Assembly (NCBI GenBank): GCA_035274845.1 | Contig: DATENU010000012.1 | Location: forward strand, 108,908-172,907 | Direction of reading: 5' to 3' | Origin: Chthoniobacterales bacterium | GTDB lineage: Bacteria; Verrucomicrobiota; Verrucomicrobiia; Chthoniobacterales; UBA10450 | DNA length: 64,000 nt | Part shown: positions 42,631 to 52,363 of the stretch, one piece after another | How positions within the stretch are numbered: position 1 is the first letter of the stretch | Layout: each line of letters opens with the position of its first letter | Notes under the pieces: generated by a model | What the model saw: the letters and a program-made list of their open reading frames with translations, nothing else | Database searches by the model: none | Told to the model about the DNA's origin: nothing | Translations under genes and position numbers: made by a program

Positions 42631-43549
42631 GCGCTCCGGAATCGATCCGCTTTGTGATTTCGACGGCCAGCTCCAGGGCGGCGGCGGCCTGAAAGCCGGA
42701 GACTTTCGGAGCCCGGCCGGTAGCGGCGCATTCGAGAAAGGCGGCGAGCTCGCGCTTCAACGGTTCCTCGCGCTCAATCTCAACTGCGTCACGCTCGAGA
42801 CCTTTCGCCGTTCGCCGGTAGATTTCGCCGCTCTGGTTTTGGTAATCGAGGGAAAGATAAACATCCTCCTGGAACACGCGGATCTTGCGCATCTGTTCCG
42901 GACTGATCCGGCTCGAAGTAATGTTGGCGACGCAGCCGTTCTCAAAGCGGATCCGGGCATTGGCAATGTCTTCGCCGCGGCTCAACACCGGCACGCCGAC
43001 GGCATCGATGCTTTCAACCGGTGCGCGCACCAGGTGCAAAATGATTTCGAGATCGTGGATCATCAGATCGAGAACAACGCCGATATCGGTGCTGCGATTT
43101 GGATAGGGCGACAGCCGATGCGCCTCGATGAACCGCGGGTTGGTGAGGCGTTTTTCGAGCGCGCCCAGGACCGGGTTGAATCGCTCGACGTGGCCGACCT
43201 GAAGGACCAGTCCGCGCGCCGCGGCCAGCGCCGCCAGCTCGCTGGCATGCGCGGTATTGTGGGCAATCGGCTTTTCGACCAGCAAATGCTTCCCGCGCCG
43301 CAGAAGTTCGCTGCCGATCTCGAAATGGGTGTTCGTCGGCGTAGCGATCGAAGCGGCATCGACCAGGCCCGCAAATTCCTCCAGCGATCCCGCCACTTTG
43401 GCTCCGAATTCGGCCGCGCGCTGCTCGGCCACGGCGCGGTCGCTGTCATAAATCGCCGTGAAACCCGCCCCCGCCAACTCCGCATAAAGCCGGGCGTGAT
43501 TTTTCCCGATATGGCCGACGCCGACCACCCCCACGCGTGGCCCTTTCAT
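42623..43549 (-). CDS. Gfo/Idh/MocA-family oxidoreductase
   Basis: A 308-residue NAD(P)-dependent sugar oxidoreductase. It has an N-terminal Rossmann fold (VGVVGVGHIGKNHARLYAE), the conserved EKP motif in LLVEKPIAHNT and a C-terminal alpha/beta domain with DLMIHDLEIIL. The start at 43549 is fixed by its ATGA overlap with the upstream fucose-synthase gene; the longer upstream reading runs through that gene in another frame. The gene overlaps lpxB by 8 bp. Envelope sugar metabolism is likely, because both neighbours act in it; a UDP-GlcNAc-derived substrate is possible but not shown. Confidence 0.88.
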   Translation of the reverse strand: MKGPRVGVVGVGHIGKNHARLYAELAGAGFTAIYDSDRAVAEQRAAEFGAKVAGSLEEFAGLVDAASIATPTNTHFEIGSELLRRGKHLLVEKPIAHNTAHASELAALAAARGLVLQVGHVERFNPVLGALEKRLTNPRFIEAHRLSPYPNRSTDIGVVLDLMIHDLEIILHLVRAPVESIDAVGVPVLSRGEDIANARIRFENGCVANITSSRISPEQMRKIRVFQEDVYLSLDYQNQSGEIYRRTAKGLERDAVEIEREEPLKRELAAFLECAATGRAPKVSGFQAAAALELAVEITKRIDSGARG

Positions 43550-44502
43550 CGTTTGTTTTCCAGAAACCATTCGTAAGTCCGCCTGAGACCCTCGCGAAAA
43601 CCGATCTGGTGGCGCCAGCCAAGCGCGTGAATCTTCGAAACGTCGAGCAACTTTCGCGGTGTGCCATCGGGCTTGGTTGTGTCCCAGGCCAGCTCGCCCT
43701 TGAAGCCGACGACCTCGCAGATCAAGCCGGCCAGCTCGCTGATCGAGATGTCTTCCCCGCAACCGACATTAATCACTTCGGGGCTGTCATATTTCTCCAG
43801 GAGGAAAACGCAGGCGGCGGCCAGATCGTCCACGTGAAGAAATTCCCGGCGCGGCCGGCCCGAGCCCCAGACCACCAGCTCGCGAGCGTTTTCCAGTTTG
43901 GCGATGTGGGCCTTGTGCAGGAGAGCCGCTGCCACGTGCGAGGAAAGCAGGTCGAAGTTGTCGTTAGGCCCATAAAGATTTGTCGGCATCGCGGAAATGA
44001 AATTGGCGCCGTACTCCCGGGCATAGGCCTGGCAAAGCTTGATCCCGGCAATCTTGGCGATCGCGTAGCCCTCGTTGGTCGGTTCGAGGGGCCCGCTGAG
44101 GAGCGCGCTTTCGGGAATCGGCTGGGGCGCCATTCTTGGGTAGATGCAGGAGCTCCCCAAAAAAAGAAGCTTTTGCACGCCGGTTTCGTAGGCGGCCCGG
44201 ACGACATTGTTCTGCATCTCGAGATTTTCGAGGAGAAATTCCACGGGCGAATCGTTGTTGGCCTTGATGCCTCCCACTTTCGCCGCGGCCAGGATGACAA
44301 ACGCGGGCTTCTCCGCCGCGAAAAATTGAGCGACGGAGGCGGCGTTACGCAGGTCGAGTTCCCCTCGAGTCCGGGTGACGATGTGGGCAAACCCATCTTG
44401 CTCAAGTCTGCGGACGACAGCGCTGCCCACCAGGCCCCGGTGGCCGGCGACGAATATTTTGTCGGATTTTTGCACGGCCACAAAGGAGTGTTTGCCTACC
44501 AT
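43546..44502 (-). CDS. fcl: GDP-L-fucose synthase
   Basis: A 318-residue short-chain dehydrogenase-type epimerase/reductase that converts GDP-4-keto-6-deoxymannose to GDP-L-fucose. It has FVAGHRGLVGSAVVRRLE at the NADP site, the catalytic Ser/Tyr/Lys in FLGSSCIYPRMAPQPIPE and EGYAIAKIAGIKLCQAY, and NLYGPNDNFD. The C-terminal GWRHQIGFREGLRRTYEWFL is typical. It is the first gene of an overlapping fcl-oxidoreductase-lpxB set. Fucose is probably destined for surface polysaccharide. No GDP-mannose dehydratase gene (gmd) is in the window. Confidence 0.93.
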   Translation of the reverse strand: MVGKHSFVAVQKSDKIFVAGHRGLVGSAVVRRLEQDGFAHIVTRTRGELDLRNAASVAQFFAAEKPAFVILAAAKVGGIKANNDSPVEFLLENLEMQNNVVRAAYETGVQKLLFLGSSCIYPRMAPQPIPESALLSGPLEPTNEGYAIAKIAGIKLCQAYAREYGANFISAMPTNLYGPNDNFDLLSSHVAAALLHKAHIAKLENARELVVWGSGRPRREFLHVDDLAAACVFLLEKYDSPEVINVGCGEDISISELAGLICEVVGFKGELAWDTTKPDGTPRKLLDVSKIHALGWRHQIGFREGLRRTYEWFLENKR

Positions 44503-44655
44503 TTTCTGTTTTGGCCCGATACGCAATCCTCACTTCTCGGGATAACCGCGTCGTGGGCGGTCAGACCTCGATTTTTCAGGCCGTGCGGCTCACCTCCGGG
44601 CCGTAATAATGGGCAGTTTCGCGGGCATCGAAATAGCTATGGTAGAACGCATAAA

Positions 44656-45885
44656 ATGCACGTCCCCAGTCTCATCGAAAAGAAACGCGAAGGTCAGGAA
44701 CTAACCGCAGAGGAACTCTCCGACCTCATTTCCGGATTCACCACCGGAGAGGTCCCCGAGCACCAAATGGCCGCCTGGGCCATGGCGGTCTTTTTCAACG
44801 GGATGGCGCCCGCGGAAACCCGCCATCTTGCTACCGCGATGATGGAGAGCGGGAGCGTCCTGGAATATCCGGCGGATTCGCCGCCGAAAGTGGGCAAATA
44901 TTCCACGGGCGGCGTGGGCGATAAGGCCTCTTTGATCCTGGCGCCGTTGCTGGCCTGCGATGAAAACTGGGTGCCGATGATTTTGGGACGCGGCCCGGGC
45001 AATGCCGGTGAAACGCTCGACAAGCTCGAAAGCATCCCGGGATTCAATAGTCGCCTCGACGATCGCCGGGCCCGCGCCCAGCTCCAGAGCATCGGGGTAT
45101 TCGTGATCGAACAAAGCGCGGACCTCTGCCCGGCGGAGACCAAACTGGCCGCGTTGCGTGACACGACCGGAACAATGCCGTCCGAGCCCCTGATCGTGGC
45201 CGGCATCCTGAGCAAGAAGATCACCGAGAATCTGGATCGTCTCGTTCTCGACCTGAAGTTCGGGAGCGGCACGTACGTAAAAACACGGAAGGCCGCACAA
45301 GCACTCGCGGCGGCCATGACGAAAGTGGGCAAGCTCATGGGCGTGCAAGTCCGGCATGTTCTCAGCCCGATGAAGGAACCTCTCGGGCGCACGGTTGGCA
45401 ACGCGCTCGAGATCGCCGAATGCGTGGAAGTCCTGCGCGGCGGAGGCCCGAAGGACGTGGTGAAACTTGTGCTCGACCTGGCTGAGCAGGTTTCCAAAGC
45501 GAAGCGCGCTCGCCTTGAGACCTGGCTCAAGGATGGAACGGCCTGGAAAAAATTTATTTCCCTCGTTTACGCGCAGGACGGTGACGCGTCGTCGCTGGAG
45601 AAGCTCGGCGAAATCCACTGCGCCCCGATCATCCATCCCTTCGCAGCCAAGTCGTCGGGGAAAGTGAAAAAAATGGACGCCGAATCTATCCGCCGGGCTT
45701 TGCTCCTCCTGGGCGGCGGCCGGGCAAGGAACGAGGACGCGATCGATTTCGCCGTGGGATTTTCCGGGATAAAGAAGATTGGCGAACAGGTGGAAAAGGG
45801 CGAGCCGCTTTTCAACGTGCACGCCCGGACCGAAGTGGCCTTGCGCGCGGCGCTGCCGGCTCTCGAGCAGGCCGCAGAGGTGTAA
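44656..45885 (+). CDS. deoA: Thymidine/pyrimidine-nucleoside phosphorylase
   Basis: A 409-residue enzyme that splits thymidine with phosphate to thymine and deoxyribose-1-phosphate. It has an N-terminal helical domain (PSLIEKKREGQELTAEELSD), the phosphate loop KYSTGGVGDKASLILAPL, and the family signature around GRGPGNAGETLDKLESIPGF. The C-terminal IGEQVEKGEPLFNVHA completes it. The length suits the short bacterial type. The plus-strand frame stays open far upstream, but that part is antisense to fcl and the oxidoreductase. The ATG at 44656 is the real start by homology. Confidence 0.93.
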   Translation: MHVPSLIEKKREGQELTAEELSDLISGFTTGEVPEHQMAAWAMAVFFNGMAPAETRHLATAMMESGSVLEYPADSPPKVGKYSTGGVGDKASLILAPLLACDENWVPMILGRGPGNAGETLDKLESIPGFNSRLDDRRARAQLQSIGVFVIEQSADLCPAETKLAALRDTTGTMPSEPLIVAGILSKKITENLDRLVLDLKFGSGTYVKTRKAAQALAAAMTKVGKLMGVQVRHVLSPMKEPLGRTVGNALEIAECVEVLRGGGPKDVVKLVLDLAEQVSKAKRARLETWLKDGTAWKKFISLVYAQDGDASSLEKLGEIHCAPIIHPFAAKSSGKVKKMDAESIRRALLLLGGGRARNEDAIDFAVGFSGIKKIGEQVEKGEPLFNVHARTEVALRAALPALEQAAEV

Positions 45886-45927
45886 AGCCAGGGCTGGATC
45901 TCGTTCGTTCGCTAAGGGCGTTCGATT

Positions 45928-47361
45928 TCAAGTCGTAGGCAGGACGGTGGCCGGCGCGACCGTTTGGGGAAGAGGTGGAGCAGGCGCTTTCCCAGGGCCC
46001 GGAGCTGGAGGATTGGTGGCTCCCGGCGGGGCTTTTTCCCCTTCCTGTTCGGTGGAAATATTTTGCGCCACTTTGGTGCGCAGGCTGGCCATGCTCTTGA
46101 GGGCATTAAACCAGAAGGGAGCCCCTAAACTTAGGAGCGCGGCGGAGAAGATCATCCCCCAGAGATGTTTTAAGAACCCATCGGACCAACTGTCTCCCCA
46201 TCGTCCTTTCCCATTGAGTGGAACAAGGGCGAAACCGGTATGGTCGAGATCGAGCTTTACCTCGCTGAGCTGTTTGGTGGAGGCCTGCACAGAAGTCTGA
46301 ACCGTCTCATCAATCGTCTTATCCAGGTCTGCCAACAGCTTCTCCGCGTCAGCGACACCGGCTTGGTCCAGGGCTTCTTTCACCTTTTGCTGGAAGCGCT
46401 CCCGGGTGTCGGTAGCGGGAACAGCGACCTTCTCCACCGCCGTCTTTGCCTTGTCGTCTGACAAGCCGGTTTTCCAGGTATTAAAGGCCTGTTGCAGGAC
46501 GGTGGAGCTGTCGCCCAGGATTTTTTCCGCCTGCCTGGTCACATTGGTGGATTGGGCGACTAAAGCATCCCGAACGGCCCGATTGGTCGAGACAAGCTTG
46601 TAGATCTCGATGGTGTCGAGTTGAAACCAGAAGGCAAAGATGATGGCAAAAACAACCGTCCACCAACGCGTGTGCGTGGTAAACCATTGCTGCGCCCTTT
46701 CCTGGCCAACTTCGAACCAATACTTAAACTTCTTGTAGGCGGCTTCCACGGCTTGAGCGACGGCGGCCGCATTCTGATGGAGTTGCTGGACGGCCGCGGT
46801 TTCATAGGAATTAAGCCGATCCGAAATCGCCGAGACTGCCGCCTGGACAGTTGCTTGTTGTTCCGGAGGCAGCTGCTGAATTACCGCGGCGGCATTGTCT
46901 TTCAGTTGCTTGACGGTGTTTGTCACCTCTTGAACTCCAGTCGCAGCTGCCACTTGAGCCGTGGCATGCTCCAAATCCGCATCCGTTAGGCCCAGTCCCT
47001 TAAGCAGAAGGCGCGCGTTTTCCCTTAATTCCGGCAAAGCCGCGGGCACCCTCCCCGTCGCGATCCGGTGAATCGCATCGAAGACTTCATCGGGACGCGC
47101 CGCCGACGCCACGCGTTTCGTGCTTTTTCGCACGCTGCTATCGGAAAGAAGCGGACCACTCAGGATCTGCTTGACCAGGTCCCTGGCCCGGTCCTCCAGT
47201 CCGGGAATAATCACGGTCACGGTATGGATCATTCCTTTCACCAGGTTTTTGCCGCGAAGATTAAGCAGGGTGGACGCGATTTGGACGGCCACCGTGATGA
47301 GGATGCTCACGACGAGCATGATGGTTACAAAAGCGATGATGGTATCGATGCTATCAAGCAT
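45928..47361 (-). CDS. Large membrane protein with coiled helical regions, function unknown
   Basis: A 477-residue protein. It has three hydrophobic segments (about 8-33 TIIAFVTIMLVVSILITVAV; 235-255 WWTVVFAIIFAFWFQL; 405-425 LWGMIFSAALLSLGAPFWF). They are separated by long alanine- and glutamine-rich helices (about 140-230 and 275-385) that look like coiled coil. A proline-rich tail (440-477) closes it. I recognise no named domain. The first helix is directly at the N-terminus, with no cleavable signal evident. A structural or scaffold role in the membrane is possible. It converges on deoA. Confidence 0.7.
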   Translation of the reverse strand: MLDSIDTIIAFVTIMLVVSILITVAVQIASTLLNLRGKNLVKGMIHTVTVIIPGLEDRARDLVKQILSGPLLSDSSVRKSTKRVASAARPDEVFDAIHRIATGRVPAALPELRENARLLLKGLGLTDADLEHATAQVAAATGVQEVTNTVKQLKDNAAAVIQQLPPEQQATVQAAVSAISDRLNSYETAAVQQLHQNAAAVAQAVEAAYKKFKYWFEVGQERAQQWFTTHTRWWTVVFAIIFAFWFQLDTIEIYKLVSTNRAVRDALVAQSTNVTRQAEKILGDSSTVLQQAFNTWKTGLSDDKAKTAVEKVAVPATDTRERFQQKVKEALDQAGVADAEKLLADLDKTIDETVQTSVQASTKQLSEVKLDLDHTGFALVPLNGKGRWGDSWSDGFLKHLWGMIFSAALLSLGAPFWFNALKSMASLRTKVAQNISTEQEGEKAPPGATNPPAPGPGKAPAPPLPQTVAPATVLPTT

Positions 47362-47629
47362 AGAGGTCTAAGTAGGGTGATGGAGTTAGGTTACTGCTGG
47401 AATCCAGGGAAATGGGTCGATGGCATTCCAGAGGGAGAAATACGAGATTCCGGAAGGGAATTCTCCGTGCCGGCCTGATGGGAGTCGGCTCGCCGGCGAC
47501 ATAGGGCGCGGGGGATCACGCACCGGATCAAAGCAGGCCACTCCTAAAGGGATCAAGGAAAAACTGGGATGAGCGAAGCAGAACCACAAGCCGCTTGCCC
47601 ATCGAGGAGACGGAAGTGATGTTAGCCGG
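47362..47629. other. Leader region of the ribBA operon with two hairpins
   Basis: A 268-bp divergent gap. CTGGAAT (47397-47403) pairs with ATTCCAG (47425-47431), and GGAGAA (47434-47439) pairs with TTCTCC (47461-47466). The conserved words of the FMN riboswitch are not found. The hairpins may be part of an untranslated leader, but no known class fits. Confidence 0.3.
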
Positions 47630-48847
47630 GTGATTGCGGAAGCACCAGTATCTCTTGAATTTGACGCGATTGACGATGTCGTGCGGGACATCGCCGCGGG
47701 AAAACTCGTCATCGTGACGGACGATGCGGACCGGGAGAACGAAGGCGACCTGGTCATGGCAGCGGAAAAGGCGACGCCCAAAACGATTAATTTCATGGCG
47801 ATGCACGGACGCGGCCTGATCTGTGTGCCGATTTCCAACGAACGGGCGGAGCAGCTGGGCCTGCAGAGGATGGTGGCGCAAAACCGGGAAATGTATCGGA
47901 CCGATTTCACGGTCTCCGTCGATGCTTCAAAAGGGGTCACGACCGGGATCAGCGCCCATGACCGGGCCGCTACGATCCAGACCATCGCCGATCCAAAATC
48001 GACGCCGGAGGATTTGGTTCAGCCCGGTCATGTCTTTCCGCTGCGCGCGAAGGACGGGGGCGTCCTGCGGCGCGCGGGACATACCGAAGCCGCGGTCGAT
48101 CTGGCGCGCCTGGCTGGCCTTCAGCCGGCTGGCGTTCTCTGCGAAATCCTCCATGACGACGGAACGATGGCGCGTTTGCCCGAGCTGATGGAATTCCGGA
48201 AGAAACATGGCCTGCGCATCTGCACGATCCAAAGCCTGATTGCCCACCGGCGCCTCACCGAGAAGCTGGTCGAGGCGGAGCAGATCGTGAAATTGCCCAC
48301 TGATTACGGCGAGTTCGACCTGCATCTTTACCGATCCAGGCTCGACGGCGCCCACCATCTCGCCCTGGTCATGGGCAAGATTTCCAAAGAGCGCGCGACC
48401 CTGGTGCGGGTCCACAGCGAATGTCTCACCGGGGATGTGTTCGGTTCGCGCCGCTGCGATTGCGGGAACCAGCTGCACGCGGCCCTGCGGCAGATCGCCG
48501 AGGAAGGCAACGGCGTTCTCGTTTACATGCGGCAGGAAGGTCGCGGCATTGGGCTCGCGGCCAAAATCCACGCTTACAAATTGCAGGAGGAAGGCCTCGA
48601 TACGGTCGAAGCCAACGCGCGTCTTGGGTTCGCCACCGATCTGCGGGATTACGGCCTGGGCGCCCAGATTCTTTTCGATCTCGGCGTGCGCAAATTCCGC
48701 TTCCTGACGAACAATCCCAAGAAAGTCGTCGGGCTCGAAGGTTACGGAATCCAGATGGTCGAACAGGTGCCGATTCGGAGCGAAGCGAATCCGCACAATG
48801 CGCGCTACCTGGAAACCAAGCGGACCAAAATGGGGCACGCCCTTTAA
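47630..48847 (+). CDS. ribBA: Riboflavin biosynthesis protein RibBA (DHBP synthase/GTP cyclohydrolase II)
   Basis: A 405-residue fusion. Residues about 10-205 are 3,4-dihydroxy-2-butanone-4-phosphate synthase: DDADRENEGDLVMAA, HGRGLICVP, GISAHDRAAT and GHTEAAVDLARLAGL. Residues about 210-400 are GTP cyclohydrolase II: the zinc Cys set in SRRCDCGNQL with C in SECLTGD, MRQEGRGIGLA and FLTNNPKKVVGLEGYGI. It makes both precursors of riboflavin. It starts at GTG. It overlaps ribH by one base (TAATG) and heads the ribBA-ribH-nusB-ftsY operon. Confidence 0.95.
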   Translation: MIAEAPVSLEFDAIDDVVRDIAAGKLVIVTDDADRENEGDLVMAAEKATPKTINFMAMHGRGLICVPISNERAEQLGLQRMVAQNREMYRTDFTVSVDASKGVTTGISAHDRAATIQTIADPKSTPEDLVQPGHVFPLRAKDGGVLRRAGHTEAAVDLARLAGLQPAGVLCEILHDDGTMARLPELMEFRKKHGLRICTIQSLIAHRRLTEKLVEAEQIVKLPTDYGEFDLHLYRSRLDGAHHLALVMGKISKERATLVRVHSECLTGDVFGSRRCDCGNQLHAALRQIAEEGNGVLVYMRQEGRGIGLAAKIHAYKLQEEGLDTVEANARLGFATDLRDYGLGAQILFDLGVRKFRFLTNNPKKVVGLEGYGIQMVEQVPIRSEANPHNARYLETKRTKMGHAL

Positions 48848-49323
48848 TGTCCAAGCTCGCCCCGCACCGGCCGCGCCCTTCCCGGCGCAAACAGCATTTC
48901 GCGATCGTGGCCAGTTTGTTTAACCGGGTTTATGTCCAGGGACTCGTCGATCACGCCGTCGCCGAGCTGCGGTCGTTGTCGCCGTCGGCCGATATTTTCA
49001 TCCATCAAGTGCCGGGCGCGTTCGAGATTCCCGTGGTCGTGCGCGAAGTCGCGCTCAGGAAAAAAGCGAACGCGATTCTGGCGCTCGGCGTGATTTTGCA
49101 GGGCAAAACGAGCCATGCCCAGAACCTGGCCCATTCCGTTACCGACGCCCTCCAAAAGGTCGCGATCGATTACGGCGTGCCGGTTATCAACGCCGTCCTG
49201 AGCCTGGAGAACGAACCGCAGGCCCGCGAGCGTTGCCTCGGCTCGAAGATCAATCGTGGCACGGAAGCGGCGCGCGCCGCGGTGATGGTGGGTGAAGTGT
49301 TGGCCGATCTGCGGACGAAATAA
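48847..49323 (+). CDS. ribH: 6,7-dimethyl-8-ribityllumazine synthase
   Basis: A 158-residue protein that condenses the two riboflavin precursors made downstream of RibBA into lumazine. Landmarks are ASLFNRVYVQGLVDHAVAEL, HQVPGAFEIPVVVREVAL, and the catalytic region LALGVILQGKTSHAQNLAHS. The C-terminal NRGTEAARAAVMVGEVLADL is also present. The active-site residue after ILQGKT-S lies in an H-A context; the family's usual His is present. It forms icosahedral or pentameric shells in relatives. It is translationally coupled to ribBA and followed 3 bp later by nusB. Confidence 0.94.
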   Translation: MSKLAPHRPRPSRRKQHFAIVASLFNRVYVQGLVDHAVAELRSLSPSADIFIHQVPGAFEIPVVVREVALRKKANAILALGVILQGKTSHAQNLAHSVTDALQKVAIDYGVPVINAVLSLENEPQARERCLGSKINRGTEAARAAVMVGEVLADLRTK

Positions 49324-49325
49324 TT

Positions 49326-49775
49326 ATGGGCAAACGGCGCGCAGCGCGGCAGGCGGCCGTGCAATTTCATTTCTGGCGCGATCTCCATGGCGACGGCGCC
49401 CCGGAGCGAATGGACGAATTCTGGGAATTCTGCCCGGCTACACCGCGAGTGAAGGCCTTCGCCCAACCGCTTATCGACGGCATGATCGCGCATTTGCCGG
49501 AAATCGACGATCGCATCCGCAAGTATTGCGAGAACTACGATTTTCGCCGCATCTCCGCCGTCGATCGCAATGTCCTCCGGCTGGCCATTTACGAAATGCT
49601 CCACCGGGACGACATCCCGCCGGTGGTTTCCATTAACGAGGCGATTGAGCTGGCCAAGACGTTCGGCGGTCCTGACTCAGGGCGTTTTGTGAACGGCATT
49701 CTTGACCGCGTGAAAGACGATCTAAAAAGGCCGTTGCGGGAAGCCGCGCCGCCCGAGTCCGAGGCGGCCGAATGA
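49326..49775 (+). CDS. nusB: Transcription antitermination factor NusB
   Basis: A 149-residue all-helical protein. It has RRAARQAAVQFHFW at the start, the central KYCENYDFRRISAVDRNVLR, and the C-terminal PVVSINEAIELAKTFGGPDSGRFVNGIL. NusB joins NusE (S10) on boxA RNA to support rRNA transcription. The C-terminal tail of about 15 residues is an extra. The gene sits between ribH and ftsY, as in many bacteria, and its end overlaps the ftsY start (ATGA). Confidence 0.93.
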   Translation: MGKRRAARQAAVQFHFWRDLHGDGAPERMDEFWEFCPATPRVKAFAQPLIDGMIAHLPEIDDRIRKYCENYDFRRISAVDRNVLRLAIYEMLHRDDIPPVVSINEAIELAKTFGGPDSGRFVNGILDRVKDDLKRPLREAAPPESEAAE

Positions 49776-50620
49776 ATTTTCTAAAATCGCTCGTCCAAAA
49801 GTTTACCGGGCGTCCCGTCGATTGGGATGAGCTGGAGGCGATGTTGATCCGGGCTGATCTGGGCGTGCCGATGACGTTGCGCATTATCAAGGCGCTCCAG
49901 GCGCGGGCCGAGCGGACAACGATCACGTCGAACGACATTGCCGAGGTCGCGCGGGACGAGATCGGCCGGGTGTTGCCGATGGCGCCGTTGCCGATTACTC
50001 CCCACCCGGCGCGGCCGAAGGTCCTTCTCATCGTTGGCGTCAACGGCACCGGCAAAACGACCTCGACCGCAAAGCTGGCGCATTATTTCAAACGCAATCG
50101 CCACAGCGTAATGCTCGCGGCCGCGGATACGTTTCGGGCGGCGGCGATCGAACAGCTGGGAGTCTGGGCCGAACGCATCGGCGTCGAAATGATCCGAGGC
50201 CAGTACAACGCCGACCCGGCCGCGCTTTGTTACGAGGCCTATGCGGCCGCGGACCGCAAGAACATCGAGTTTTTGATCTGCGACACCGCCGGGCGGCTTC
50301 ACACGAAAAGCAATCTGATGGCGGAGCTGAGCAAGGTGAAACGCAGCCTGGCGAAGCAAAACGAGAAAGCGCCGGACGAAACCTTGCTCGTCGTGGACGC
50401 GACCACCGGCAGCAACGCGCTCTCGCAAGCGCGTGAATTTCACCAGGCGATCGGGTTGACCGGTCTGATCGTGACCAAGCTCGACGGCAGCGGCAAAGGC
50501 GGCATCGTCATCGCAATCCAGGACGAGCTCGGTCTTCCGACGCGTTTTGTCGGCACCGGCGAGAAGCTCGAAGACCTGGCGCCGTTTGATGGGCGCGATT
50601 TCATCGCGAACATGGTGTAA
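49772..50620 (+). CDS. ftsY: Signal recognition particle receptor FtsY
   Basis: A 282-residue NG-domain GTPase. An N-terminal four-helix part (1-75) precedes the G domain, with GVNGTGKTT (89-97), the [11 protein letters not shown] box, [20 protein letters not shown] and the closing [13 protein letters not shown]. It docks SRP-ribosome complexes on the membrane. It lacks the long acidic A domain of E. coli FtsY, as do many bacteria. Its ATG overlaps nusB. A family-B hairpin repeat begins at its stop codon. Confidence 0.95.
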   Translation: MNFLKSLVQKFTGRPVDWDELEAMLIRADLGVPMTLRIIKALQARAERTTITSNDIAEVARDEIGRVLPMAPLPITPHPARPKVLLIVGVNGTGKTTSTAKLAHYFKRNRHSVMLAAADTFRAAAIEQLGVWAERIGVEMIRGQYNADPAALCYEAYAAADRKNIEFLICDTAGRLHTKSNLMAELSKVKRSLAKQNEKAPDETLLVVDATTGSNALSQAREFHQAIGLTGLIVTKLDGSGKGGIVIAIQDELGLPTRFVGTGEKLEDLAPFDGRDFIANMV

Positions 50621-50750
50621 ATCCCAAGTCCCAAAATCCAAATTCCAAGTAGGTTTCAAATTTCAAATCTCAATACATCGGCGCTGCACTAATTTGGTCA
50701 TTGAATTTTGGGGATTGTTTGGGATTTGGGACCTTGGGATTTGGATTTTC
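50619..50750. repeat. Hairpin repeat, family B, copy B2
   Basis: The left arm has AAATCCCAAGTCCCAAAATC (from 50619), and the right arm has TTTGGGATTTGGGACCTTGG near 50719-50750. The arms are complementary over about 30 bases. It begins at the ftsY stop and ends 12 bp before the MFS gene. Same family as 37718-37858. Confidence 0.7.
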
Positions 50751-50762
50751 CGGCGATGACCG

Positions 50763-52238
50763 ATGAGCAATGCAATAAAAATAACCCCGGGTGAAGAACA
50801 CGCTCCGGCAGGCGGTTTCGCCGGCTTCATCGGCAAATTCACGGTCCTCCGCGGCGCGCAACGCGAGCTCTGGCTGACGTTCCTCCTCAAGTTCCTGATC
50901 TACGTGGCCTACTCGGTCACGAACAAGACGATGGTCCTGTGGCTCTCAAAGGATCTTGGCTTCAGCGACCAGGCCGCGGGCGCGCTCGTGGGCTGGGGCT
51001 GGGCGCCGGCCATGACGATCTTCACGCTGCTGGCCGGCTCGCTCACGGATGCGATCGGTCTTAAGCGAACGTTCTATCTCGGCGTCGCGATTTGCACCGT
51101 CGCCCGGACGGTCATGGTGACGACCACGATTCCGTGGCTCGCCCTCCTGGGTGGCGTTCTGCCCCTCGCGATCGGCGAGGCGCTCGGGACGCCCGTTCTT
51201 CTCGCGGCCACTCGGCGTTACTCGACCACCGCGCAACGCTCCATGTCATTTTCCATCATCTACATGGTGATGAATGTCGGTTACTTCGCCGCCGGTTACA
51301 TTTTCGATTTCGTCAGGCGTCTCGATACGCGTTTTACCCTCTTCGGGTTCGAGCCTACGACGCACCAGAAGCTTTTCATGGTGAGCCTCGCCATCGAGAT
51401 CGTGATTTTCCCCGCGATTTACTTCCTCCGGCGCGGTGAAGATGAAGAGCGCGAGAAGAAGGTCGTGGCGAACGCCGGATTCCTGCCCGGAATCTGGGAC
51501 ACCGTCCGGCAGAGTGCGGTTGAGACAGTTCAGTTGTTCAAGCGGCTCGCGGGTCAATCCGCTTTTGCGCGCATCCTCTTTTTCTTCCTGCTCATTGGCT
51601 TCCTCAAGGCCATCTTCCTGCAGATGGATTATGTTTTTCCAAAGTTCGGCGACCGGGAACTGGGAGCGCGCGCCCCGGTGGGCAAGCTCGCCAACATCAA
51701 CGCCATCATCGTCATTTTTCTGGTTCCAGTTATCGGCGCGCTCACCCAGCGGTTTTCAGCTTATCTTATGGTGATAGTCGGCGGGGCAATCTGCGCGACG
51801 GGAGTCTTTATCATGGCGTTGCCGCCGCCTTGGTTTGCCGTGGCGACGGATAGCGGCCTCGGTCAGTGGCTGGGTCACAGCTATCTCGGGCTGGAGGGAG
51901 CAATCCATCCTTATTACATCATGGCCGCGCTTTACCTGATCGTGTTCTCGATCGGCGAATGTTTCTATTCACCCCGCGTTTACGAGTATGCCGCCGCCAT
52001 CGCGCCGAAAGGGCAGGAAGCCTCCTACGGCGCGCTCGCCTACCTTCCTTTCCTTATCGGCAAACTGCTGGTCGGCACGAGCGGCTGGATTCTGGCCGCA
52101 TTCTGCCCCGCCGAAGGCCCGCGCCGTTCCGATCTCATGTGGCTCGTCTTCGCGCTCGCCGCTTCTGTCGCCCCGGTCGGCCTCCTCCTCTTCCGCCGCT
52201 ACATTCGCGTCCCCGAAGCGGGCCGGACCGACGATTAG
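50763..52238 (+). CDS. Major facilitator superfamily transporter
   Basis: A 491-residue membrane protein with about twelve hydrophobic segments. The MFS motif is seen between the second and third ([15 protein letters not shown]). Helices such as [40 protein letters not shown] and [20 protein letters not shown] are followed by further pairs. The overall pattern with [19 protein letters not shown] resembles peptide/POT-like transporters, but the substrate is unknown. It stands between the ftsY repeat and the MsrB-like gene. Confidence 0.83.
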   Translation: MSNAIKITPGEEHAPAGGFAGFIGKFTVLRGAQRELWLTFLLKFLIYVAYSVTNKTMVLWLSKDLGFSDQAAGALVGWGWAPAMTIFTLLAGSLTDAIGLKRTFYLGVAICTVARTVMVTTTIPWLALLGGVLPLAIGEALGTPVLLAATRRYSTTAQRSMSFSIIYMVMNVGYFAAGYIFDFVRRLDTRFTLFGFEPTTHQKLFMVSLAIEIVIFPAIYFLRRGEDEEREKKVVANAGFLPGIWDTVRQSAVETVQLFKRLAGQSAFARILFFFLLIGFLKAIFLQMDYVFPKFGDRELGARAPVGKLANINAIIVIFLVPVIGALTQRFSAYLMVIVGGAICATGVFIMALPPPWFAVATDSGLGQWLGHSYLGLEGAIHPYYIMAALYLIVFSIGECFYSPRVYEYAAAIAPKGQEASYGALAYLPFLIGKLLVGTSGWILAAFCPAEGPRRSDLMWLVFALAASVAPVGLLLFRRYIRVPEAGRTDD

Positions 52239-52363
52239 CGATTTTTTCTACTGGAATTGCCCCGGCCATTTCACCGGCTGCTTGCGAATCAATCAGGGGT
52301 ATCAATTACGTAACGCACTGGGGGAATGCGTTTTCTCAGGAAGGGTTTTATTCCGTCTTTAAG

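Noticed and set aside
43537-44655. Upstream extension of the thymidine phosphorylase frame
   Set aside because: The frame is open but antisense to fcl and the Gfo/Idh gene. Homology to thymidine phosphorylase begins at the ATG at 44656.
47362-47629. FMN riboswitch upstream of ribBA
   Set aside because: The expected conserved words (AGGGTGAAATTCCC-like and GACGGT/CCGGATG-like) are absent. Only unrelated hairpins are seen.
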